This document shows positions 62,001-64,000 of a stretch of DNA of 64,000 nt, one piece after another. The stretch's first letter is position 1, and the number at the start of each line of letters is the position of its first letter. A program made the position numbers and the translations under genes. The notes under the pieces were generated by a model. That model was not told the DNA's origin. It ran no database searches and worked only from the letters and a program-made list of their open reading frames with translations. The stretch comes from Metridium senile (taxonomy: Eukaryota; Cnidaria; Anthozoa; Actiniaria; Metridiidae), in NCBI GenBank assembly GCA_949775045.1, contig OX459100.1, positions 10,576,331-10,640,330 of the forward strand. The letters run 5' to 3'.

Positions 62001-63809
62001 CTTTAATTCTATGTTCATTTGATTAACACTTAATTATTTTCATACAGTTGATATCATAAAGGTTGTCCAGTGAAATAGACATTTTGGTTATTACAATAGT
62101 ACCCTTCACAGTTCCCTGTGCCATTTTGAAAGGGAGCCAGTCATTTGCATTGAAGTGAGACGAATGTTGAGCTTGCAATGATAGAGACACTTTAACACCT
62201 TACCAGACAATTATTCACGTGTCTTCTTATTCAAGCTCTTGAAACATTCATCTCGTTTGGAAGCAAAGGCTTAGGGTTAGGGCTACCTTTGAAGATGGAG
62301 CAGGGAAACTGGCATGTGAAGGGTGGCATGGGTGGCCTAGCAGTGAGAGCACTGGCCTCTCACCACTGTGGTCTAGGTTCGAGTCCCGGCTCGGACATGG
62401 ATTATATGTGAGTTGAGTTTGTTTGGTGTGTTCTTTTGTGTGGTTTTCCTGAACATGTGAGCCGAGTTGTGTGCAAAATAATTAACGTAGAGGTAAAGAG
62501 TGCATGTGTGTCTGAGTCTCCCCAATTAGTAGGGCACACGTGTCCAGTTAGAAGATTGAGATGCATGTTAAATAGTGATTTATTTTTATTTATCTATTAT
62601 TGTATATCCAAATGTCTATTTCACTGGACAACCTTTACAGTGAGATTGAGAAAAATTTTATCAAAGCCATGGTGCTTATTTTGAGTAAATATGGTAGTTG
62701 AATGTACTAATTAAATTATTAATTAAATTATTAGGATTTTGATAGAATGCATACCAAAGGAGGAATAAGTGTTTCTGGTGGGAGGTGCAATGCAAGGTTA
62801 TCAAGGACCTACAAGATAAATAAAACAAACAGTAAAACAAATGACCTTGACATACTATTAGTAATTATGGATGTATGAACCAGCTGAGTTGACCTTCAGA
62901 ACAAACACAAGGTCAACCAATCAGAATTGAGGATTCAACATCATATTTTGATTAGCATTTCCCATTATTCTGCCCAGAGAATTTATAAAATACAAGTTCT
63001 TGCTTCTTTAAATTAATCATAAATGCTAGTCAAACACATGGTGGGTTTATATTTCAATCAACAAGAAACTGAGTCTACATTGTATACTCGGAAAATGCTC
63101 AAAAGTTGCTAACCAAAAATAATGACCCATAATTCCTTTCGGGGAAGGCGATCAACTCAGCTGGATGGATGGATGGATGAATAAATGATGGATGGATGAA
63201 TAAGGGACAATTGAATGGATGAATGAATGGATAGATAGATTGATGAATGAATAAGTGATGAATGAATGAATGAAAATCAATCAATTAATAGACCAAATCA
63301 AAGAATGATTGGATGAATAAATGGATGAATGAATGGATGGATGAATAAATCAATCAATTATTAAAAACATAAATCAGTGAGTGAACGAATGGATGAATGC
63401 ATGGATGAAATAGTAAATGAATGACTGAACAGATGAATGAATGAATGGTTGAATGAATGGATCAATGAATTAATAAATAAATGAACAAATAGATTAATGA
63501 ATGAGTGAATGAATGAACAGATTAATTAATTACTTATTGTAAAATGAATGAACAAATGAATAAATAAAGGAATGAATGAATGAATGAATGGATGAATGAA
63601 TGAATGAATGGATGAATGAATGAATGAATGAATGAATGAATGAATGACCAACACACCTGTGAAGCCACTGCACATGGCCGACTTGCTTCAGCTCCATCTT
63701 CAAGCTCATCATCCTCAATGTCTTCAAGGTCCTCTTCGCTGGGAGGAGCAGCCATGATGGGGAAGATAACAGCTAATATTGGCATCACAAGCTTGTTCTT
63801 GATCAATGT
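26423..63809 (-). CDS. IPO4: Importin-4 (karyopherin beta), C-terminal 795 residues, 25 exons
   Basis: HEAT-repeat nuclear import receptor; in animals IPO4 carries ribosomal proteins and histones through the nuclear pore. Exons in transcript order: 63809-63657, 62808-62755, 61934-61825, 61487-61453, 60357-60284, 59454-59316, 58991-58924, 58509-58464, 57877-57819, 57197-57140, 56432-56353, 56062-56019, 55342-55231, 54617-54526, 53587-53510, 32990-32933, 31855-31750, 30779-30589, 29999-29820, 29042-28989, 28432-28278, 27748-27616, 27446-27342, 27137-27068, 26556-26423. The exons total 2,388 nt, and phases agree at all 24 junctions. Diagnostic stretches: ALFALGQFSE-type helices, DPDLRRCTYGLFA, YSVKNAYLEEKEDTCNALGE, AQFCCALH, AEFDAMLVEYAGDCLPSLAA, DADDEVRSNATYGLGLLA. 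Human IPO4 has about 1,080 residues, so the N-terminus lies to the right of the window. Its largest intron, 20.5 kb, houses opposite-strand TRIM-NHL genes. Confidence 0.95.
26610..26835. mobile_element. Inverted-repeat element, relative of the 76-bp array
   Basis: ACCGCTGTACTATTTGACAA at about 26,628-26,647 is mirrored near 26,800-26,822 (TTGTCAAATAGTACAGCGGT). The interior holds one unit of the repeat amplified at 7,189-7,765. It may be the basal form of that repeat. Confidence 0.75.
27945..28165. repeat. Tandem duplication, about 85-bp units 140 bp apart
   Basis: Two diverged copies carry GACTCAGTTGGGCT and TCTTTTCTCACACCTAGT inside an importin-4 intron. Confidence 0.75.
28519..28723. mobile_element. 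205-bp MITE with about 40-bp inverted ends
   Basis: CTTCACAGTTCCCTGCGCCA at the left and its near reverse complement at the right (TGGAACAGGGAACTGTGAAG), extended by the AAGGTAGCCGGGCCTT pair. The inner stem pairs TTGCAATGATAGAGA with TCTCTATCATTGCAA. Relatives at 25,355-25,425 and 62,103-62,325. Confidence 0.88.
29165..29620. repeat. GTAGT/GTGTA minisatellite
   Basis: Two tracts of imperfect TAGTGTAGTG repeats (29,185-29,335 and 29,490-29,615) separated by unique sequence, in an importin-4 intron. Confidence 0.9.
30190..30335 (-). mobile_element. tRNA-derived SINE fragment
   Basis: On the minus strand, CAGAGTGCTGGCCTTTCACC followed about 25 nt later by GTTCGATTCC resembles the anticodon arm to B box of a tRNA head. 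It shares the CTGGCC.TCACCACTGTG phrase with 62,330-62,400. It lacks a clean A box and acceptor stem, so it is not a functional tRNA. Confidence 0.6.
30868..31136. mobile_element. 270-bp MITE
   Basis: ATGCACCTATCAATGTCTTG at the left is the reverse complement of CAAGACATTGATAGGTGCAT at the right. Inner pairs (AATGCGGGCA/TTGCCCGCA) extend the hairpin. Located in an importin-4 intron. Confidence 0.88.
31428..31652. mobile_element. Possible MITE with GCTTGCG-rich inverted ends
   Basis: GGTTTTCACTAGCAACGCAA at the left and TTGCGCCGCAAGTGAAAACT at the right are imperfect inverted repeats. The interior is rich in GCGCTTGCG and CGCAAGCAC. Confidence 0.6.
31860..32395. repeat. (AAC/AGC)n microsatellite
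   Basis: Long imperfect CAACAACAACAG-type run beginning just upstream (in transcript sense) of importin-4 exon 17. The poly-Gln, poly-Asn and poly-Leu frames across it are artefacts. Confidence 0.93.
32525..32865. repeat. About 112-bp tandem repeat of CAGA/CAAA tracts
   Basis: Three near-copies, each CAAGCAAGCAAACAGACAGA followed by ACATGCAAAAAAAAAACC and ACATCATACAACC. Confidence 0.9.
33141..33333. repeat. ATGTG pentanucleotide array, about 39 units
   Basis: Essentially perfect GATGT/ATGTG units over about 193 bp. The Thr-Ser-His-His-Ile frame on the minus strand results from the 15-nt super-period. Confidence 0.97.
33782..35229. mobile_element. 1.45-kb foldback element, TTAAGGAGG termini
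   Basis: Arms of about 700 bp, 33,782-34,480 against 34,540-35,229, pair almost perfectly around a short loop (about 34,490-34,540). It starts TTAAGGAGGCTCGGGTCAGT and ends with the reverse complement. No ORF is supported. Confidence 0.93.
35226..37096. mobile_element. 1.87-kb foldback element, TTAAGGTGG termini
   Basis: Arms of about 900 bp meet near 36,150 (a TTCCAGCTGATATGC-type inner stem). It starts TTAAGGTGGCTCGACTGAGT and ends with its reverse complement. The TTAA at 35,226-35,229 is shared with the neighbouring element. Identical short proteins predicted from both arms are mirror artefacts. Confidence 0.93.
38504..38790 (+). promoter_or_regulatory. Duplicated 5' flank of TRIM-NHL gene A
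   Basis: The 126-bp segment immediately before the start codon (38,662-38,790) is repeated in tandem at 38,504-38,629. Both copies carry CAGTTCCG.GAACCGAT followed by a GTGCAAT core. The proximal copy contains ATTGTGCAAT (38,708-38,717), a C/EBP-like site also found 84 bp before the start of gene B. Conservation between A and B suggests promoter or 5' UTR function. Confidence 0.5.
38795..40949 (+). pseudogene. TRIM-NHL gene A, interrupted by a frameshift
   Basis: Intronless paralogue of the gene at 45,359-47,572. The first frame (38,795-40,021) encodes RING (CSLCNETLIEPKLLQCFHTF), two B-boxes, a coiled coil and the first part of the filamin-type domain. A 13-bp expansion of ATTATTAGAA near 39,978-40,008 then shifts the frame to a stop. 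The homologous sequence continues in the +1 frame (40,011-40,949) with the rest of the filamin domain (VDFVPRVPGQL) and the NHL propeller (ITALADNDNHRIC-like blades, GLAIDNDNNLLVCDY). As assembled it yields a TRIM protein without its NHL domain. It could be a pseudogene, an allele, or a sequencing slip at the repeat. The rest of the sequence shows no other lesions. The start is chosen by homology with gene B (MESFL). Confidence 0.85.
40955..41345. repeat. (GTAA)n-based tandem repeat after TRIM A
   Basis: TAAGTAAG microsatellite with interspersed ACAATTACTGGATATGTAAG units. The same structure follows TRIM B at 47,580-48,040, so it was duplicated along with the gene. Confidence 0.92.
41750..41826 (-). 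pseudogene. Decayed copy of importin-4 exon 15
   Basis: 77 nt against 78 in the true exon (53,587-53,510). It still encodes EDTCNALGELA in one frame, but the first third is out of frame and the donor has changed from GTGAGT to GTAACC. The surrounding intron sequence (GTTGCTATGGTTACTC and about 100 bp downstream) also matches. Confidence 0.87.
41830..42554. other. Intronic spacer, no feature
   Basis: AT-rich. A TTCGCGTCAC / AATTTCGTGA-like phrase recurs around 41,980-42,160. No gene seen. Confidence 0.4.
42555..42850. repeat. About 85-bp repeat, 3 units, with a dispersed relative
   Basis: Units contain AAACTAGTATAGGCTGCGTC and GATAGGTGATAGAATGAAAT, followed by ACGTTTCGAGCTTTAGCCCT. The same phrases occur inverted at 58,620-58,760, indicating a dispersed repeat family. 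Confidence 0.82.
42873..42957. repeat. Inverted monomer of the 84-bp repeat
   Basis: Contains CACAGTCCACACTCTGAATC and GCAAAGGATGTCGGTA, the reverse complement of the unit amplified at 43,086-43,760. A further monomer is at 61,590-61,672. Confidence 0.75.
43086..43760. repeat. 84-bp tandem repeat, 8 units, open on both strands
   Basis: Units are nearly identical. Because 84 is a multiple of 3 and the unit lacks stops in one frame per strand, both a 218-codon plus frame (repeat IATTFFEKGVYEEIPTSFAG...) and a 222-codon minus frame (repeat TMKPAKDVGISSYTPFSKNV...) are open. The repeat explains both; there is no flanking gene context, and neither is called as a gene. Confidence 0.93.
43890..44175. 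mobile_element. Hairpin element
   Basis: TGAATACTGAATAGTG and TTGCAAGACC near 43,925-43,950 are mirrored by GGTCTTGCAA and CACTATTCAGTATTC near 44,120-44,150. Confidence 0.7.
44395..44640. repeat. CAAA/GACAAACAAA minisatellite
   Basis: Imperfect ACAAACAAA units, with an internal duplication of about 76 bp containing AAAAGCAAACGAATAAA. The region to 45,195 has no other feature. Confidence 0.8.
45200..45358 (+). promoter_or_regulatory. Conserved 5' flank of TRIM-NHL gene B
   Basis: Aligns with the flank of gene A through GGGAACCGATTGTGCAATC, ACTTCCCAGAA, and CGCTGTTTGCTA-AAGAAAACGAGCG up to the ATG. The C/EBP-like ATTGTGCAAT is at 45,266-45,275. Regulatory role inferred from conservation. Confidence 0.45.
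45359..47572 (+). CDS. TRIM-NHL protein B (RING, B-boxes, filamin, NHL), 737 aa
   Basis: Intronless and intact. Domains: RING at about residues 15-60 (CSLCNETLIEPKLLQC, CPQC); B-box 1 at about 95-140 (CSVSASHSQALYHC); B-box 2 at about 155-195 (HDNQYVYMNCEDCNMLICRH); coiled coil at about 205-285; filamin/IgFLMN domain at about 375-465 (VDFVPRVPGQLTVDIQVQGN); NHL beta-propeller at about 480-737 (NIAVADCASNCVKVF, GLAIDNDNNLLVCDE). This is the TRIM2/3/71 layout: RING E3 ubiquitin ligases whose NHL propeller binds RNA or protein. A short duplication (LCEQVKTGLGL twice, near residues 320-355) is absent from gene A. The start MESFLANLKH is conserved with A. It lies on the plus strand inside the importin-4 intron. 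The substrate cannot be inferred. Confidence 0.93.
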   Translation: MESFLANLKHQVQCSLCNETLIEPKLLQCFHTFCKSCIKRHAQLTEQVNIFKCPQCTSQTLLQELNDVEDLQISPVHSRILQVLEFVKSEKICSVSASHSQALYHCIDCNESLCEECLRCHSKFTNNHQVVSFSDLKKEDIEIMLKRESLCKTHDNQYVYMNCEDCNMLICRHCFTDHHHNHKTTSLQEFIAIEKDLLSKNLEQIDRMSTNEKEKKQQEEIALHIKHEGEKAKEQVKKLTKKLVKALNDNEQQLVNEIQKSITKADKNLRIIRHTTEAQEYIKYFIENGTATEMIDTRDKECSQNLTYNPFERRISGIEFKANEELCEQVKTGLGLLRLEFKHNEGLCEQVKTGLGLVRSLNKDDPKMSSIKVEPSDIEATKKAKLTIQLKTSEGEVMNESLENVTVQFTPKDDVTVEEIQMTDDSEIIVDFVPRVPGQLTVDIQVQGNPVSNSQLVMLVKLQQIKEMTGYSKLKNALNTGSKKLHGIAVNKTNSNIAVADCASNCVKVFNMEGDLLLTYGSQGSGHLAFLNETDLVIANDNRICIVNTTTGKLVNTLSCSFNQHIELQARRSFGCRGQTIYAKGVHVDDDSNIIVCYKGNNSVEVFTKDGDYKYQFSVPNLYHLVTHNGLFYVSDHKTLEVHVIEIDENQSPTTVTTIGWKEYTVGRLQNPCGLAIDNDNNLLVCDERFRLIHKFTLDGRYVGQSSQLTNSPQYIVVLGDGQVICTTDGGTIIFKN
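47580..48040. repeat. (GTAA)n-based tandem repeat after TRIM B
   Basis: TAAGTAAG microsatellite interrupted at about 47,625-47,845 by a hairpin whose ends are AGAGCGAAAACACTAGAACC and its reverse complement GGTTCTAGTGTTTTCGCTCT. Confidence 0.9.
48082..50363. mobile_element. 2.3-kb repeat with palindromic end, copy 1
   Basis: It begins with an imperfect palindrome (TTAGATATTTTCTTGGGTAT mirrored by ATACCCAAGAAAATATCTAA, 48,090-48,222). It ends CGTCACAGTTGTATAATAAA. The internal 48,535-49,760 segment, absent from copy 2, has its own hairpin (48,538-48,680) and an inverted TTATTATATCCATTTTGATA pair. No credible ORF. Confidence 0.8.
50364..51417. mobile_element. 1.05-kb repeat, copy 2, head-to-tail with copy 1
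   Basis: Almost identical to copy 1 at both ends (palindromic start, CAGTTGTATAATAAA end) but lacks the central 1.2 kb. The two copies abut with no spacer. Confidence 0.85.
51499..51900. mobile_element. 400-bp foldback element
   Basis: TTGGCCTTTACCTAAACGAG at the left is mirrored by CTCGTTTAGGTAAAGGCCAA at the right. A central tight stem pairs ACAAAGAAATGTATGG with CCATACATTTCTTTGT near 51,700. Confidence 0.92.
52375..53060. repeat. About 54-bp tandem repeat, about 12 units
   Basis: The unit contains ATTAATTGTAAACAATAG and GGATACAGTACTTAGTACT; TACTTAGTAC-type cores are near-palindromic. Copies vary by small indels. It ends about 450 bp from importin-4 exon 15. Confidence 0.92.
53510..63809 (-). 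CDS. IPO4: Importin-4 5' exon block (exons 1-15 of those in the window)
   Basis: Fifteen short exons encode, in order: KNKLVMPILAVIFPIMAAPP with an acidic segment; VLDNLALHLPPETLIPPL; FERKAALIALAVLAEGCGDY; YLEAALETVCRG; NASLFALGQFSEHLQ; YYALETFCENLG; LPYLPTLLEKL; HLKELAMSGIG; ENIVPYFPQIVELIR; GNLLQVQAIDTLGVLARTVG; DPDLRRCTYGLFA; FLQEIMKYMLDTLQ; the acidic DEELDEELDDDEED; and NAYLEEKEDTCNALGELA. Several introns hold foldback elements and minisatellites, and exons 9 and 11-15 have decayed copies elsewhere in the window. Confidence 0.93.
53695..53845. mobile_element. 150-bp hairpin element next to importin-4 exon 15
   Basis: ACCGAATCAAAATATGG at the left is mirrored by CCATATTTTGATTCGGT at the right. 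The inner stem pairs TTGTTCTTGACT.ACTAGCCTC with its complement. Confidence 0.88.
53993..54500. mobile_element. C-tract MITE and tandemly duplicated right end
   Basis: 53,993-54,240 is bounded by GGGATGGACAATTTAATATT and the mirror of AGGGACGGACCATCTGATTT, each next to a G or C run. The right end plus about 100 bp of flank (GCATATATTGTTTCTTAGTC to the C-run) is repeated at 54,240-54,379 and 54,380-54,500. The array ends 26 bp from importin-4 exon 14. Confidence 0.7.
54880..55060. repeat. (CAT)n microsatellite in importin-4 intron
   Basis: Imperfect CATCAT/CATTAT run. Met/Ile/His-rich frames across it are artefacts. Confidence 0.9.
55434..55838. mobile_element. 405-bp foldback element interrupting the 76-bp repeat
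   Basis: AGAGTACTAAAGTGATGACG at the left is mirrored by CATGACGTCACACTTTAGTACTCT at the right (shown in part). The inner stem pairs GTGGCCATATCTCAGCTGCT with its complement. It splits a 76-bp unit between GAAT and AATTTGAGG. The homologous site at about 7,215 has no insertion. Confidence 0.9.
56740..57055. repeat. CAAA/CAGA-rich minisatellite in importin-4 intron 10
   Basis: Counterpart of 21,240-21,478. Cys/Leu/Val-rich minus-strand frames are artefacts. Confidence 0.9.
57305..57590. mobile_element. MITE with ACTCTGCGAACAGAGCCA termini
   Basis: ACTCTGCGAACAGAGCCACC at the left and GGCTCTGTTCGCAGAGTAAT at the right are inverted repeats, with a second ATGGCTCTGCTGA phrase inside. It lies between importin-4 exons 9 and 10. 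Confidence 0.85.
58275..58760. repeat. Dispersed repeat fragments
   Basis: TCTCGACGTTTCGACGCTGC at about 58,295 and the inverted relative of the 42.55-42.85 kb repeat at 58,620-58,760 flank importin-4 exon 8 (58,509-58,464). Confidence 0.6.
59535..59650 (+). mobile_element. tRNA-derived SINE fragment
   Basis: TCAGAGCATTGGCCTCGCAA followed by GTTTGAGTCC resembles a tRNA D-to-T arm remnant with a degraded B box. No cloverleaf can be completed. Confidence 0.5.
59690..59950. repeat. AAGGAGTTTTCAAGG-type repeats
   Basis: Four to five copies of AAGGAGTTTTCAAG scattered over 250 bp, between importin-4 exons 5 and 6. Both outer ends carry a CAGGGTTCGTGCT / AGCACAAACCCTG inverted pair, so the whole is a MITE-like hairpin. 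Confidence 0.7.
60408..60721. mobile_element. 314-bp foldback element
   Basis: ACAGTCAAAGGACATGAAGC at the left is mirrored by GCTTCATGTCCTTTGACTGT at the right. The arms continue through ATTATTCG and GAAGAATGAAGT pairs. Located between importin-4 exons 4 and 5. Confidence 0.93.
61590..61672. repeat. Dispersed monomer of the 84-bp repeat
   Basis: Shares the TTTCAAA-ATTGT-ACAATCAAAGCTACAGTCCA and AGCCTGCAAAGGAT phrases (in part) with the array at 43,086-43,760, in inverted sense. Confidence 0.7.
62058..62640. mobile_element. Composite: inverted flank, MITE relative and tRNA-derived SINE
   Basis: TTGTCCAGTGAAATAGACAT near 62,064 is mirrored near 62,608-62,632. Inside are a diverged CTTCACAGTTCCCTG-family MITE (62,103-62,325) and, next to it, a tRNA-like head at 62,325-62,400: TGGCCTAGCAGTGAGAGCA (A-box-like) and GGTTCGAGTCC (good B box). 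The CTGGCCTCTCACCACTGTGG middle matches the 30.2-kb SINE. It is probably a SINE and not a working tRNA gene. Confidence 0.7.
62830..63125. other. Intron sequence, no feature
   Basis: Unique-looking intron between the two rightmost importin-4 exons, left of the GAAT repeat. Confidence 0.4.
63130..63650. repeat. (GAAT/GGAT)n microsatellite beside importin-4
   Basis: Over 500 bp of imperfect tetranucleotides ending 7 bp from the donor of the exon at 63,809-63,657. Ser-Phe-Ile-His frames are artefacts. Confidence 0.95.
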
Positions 63810-63896
63810 CTACAAAAAGAATCATTAATTATCAACATCATTAGTAAATAATTATAATAATGACTAATAACTAAATAGTATCATATAGTATAAACC

Positions 63897-63985
63897 TACT
63901 ACGTAGTGGTTTATCACAAATCTTGCATTCTGATTGGCTACTAATGGTCTATTGAGTGATAGACCACTAGTAGCGAAAAGTTCCG
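63897..63985. mobile_element. Short hairpin at the right edge
   Basis: CTACTACGTAGTGGTTTATC is roughly mirrored by GATAGACCACTAGTAG. It may continue beyond the window. Confidence 0.5.
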
Positions 63986-64000
63986 GTTTTGAAAACTTAT

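Noticed and set aside
62325..62400. Functional tRNA gene
   Set aside because: Good B box but no complete cloverleaf or matched acceptor stem; fits a SINE head.
26423..63809. Importin-5 or importin-beta as alternative identity
   Set aside because: DPDLRRCTY, EFDAMLVEYAGD and the order of acidic loops fit importin-4 better than its relatives, from memory of the families.

Overview
The window is AT-rich animal nuclear DNA. It has spliced genes with GT-AG introns, single-exon genes, abundant micro- and minisatellites, and many short foldback or inverted-repeat elements. The protein set (importin-4, a TRIM-NHL pair, a secreted multi-SRCR protein, a PC4-domain protein, non-LTR reverse transcriptase fragments) fits an invertebrate metazoan, perhaps a cnidarian or sponge. 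The sequence alone does not fix the species.

Layout. 0.2-3.7 kb: an 8-exon C2H2 zinc-finger gene (-) with a duplicated exon pair and an unrelated intronless ORF (+) in its second intron, then a small PC4-domain gene (-). 3.9-6.5 kb: two head-to-head retroelement pieces separated by an (ATT)n tract. 6.5-7.9 kb and 20.6-22.6 kb: two halves of a decayed copy of part of the importin-4 gene, separated by 12.7 kb that holds a 2-kb foldback element, a 2-kb transposon with 30-bp inverted ends, and a 6-exon gene for a secreted protein with four SRCR domains (14.1-18.2 kb, +). 23-26.4 kb: palindromes and minisatellites, including a G-rich tract.

26.4-63.8 kb (-): the dominant gene, importin-4. I place 25 coding exons (2,388 nt, 795 residues to the stop) whose phases agree at every junction. 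The first roughly 280 residues lie beyond the right edge. The intron between its 15th and 16th exons in this window is 20.5 kb. It contains, on the opposite strand, two tandem intronless TRIM-NHL genes (38.8-40.9 kb, frameshifted; 45.4-47.6 kb, intact), a decayed second copy of exon 15, a nest of inverted-repeat elements (33.4-38.2 kb), an 84-bp tandem array open on both strands, and a tandem pair of palindrome-ended repeats (48.1-51.4 kb).

The main story is a housekeeping nuclear-import gene repeatedly copied in pieces and invaded: exons 9 and 11-15 each have a decayed extra copy, and a TRIM-NHL locus and many foldback elements have settled in its introns and flanks. The importin and TRIM proteins need not work together; their link here is positional.
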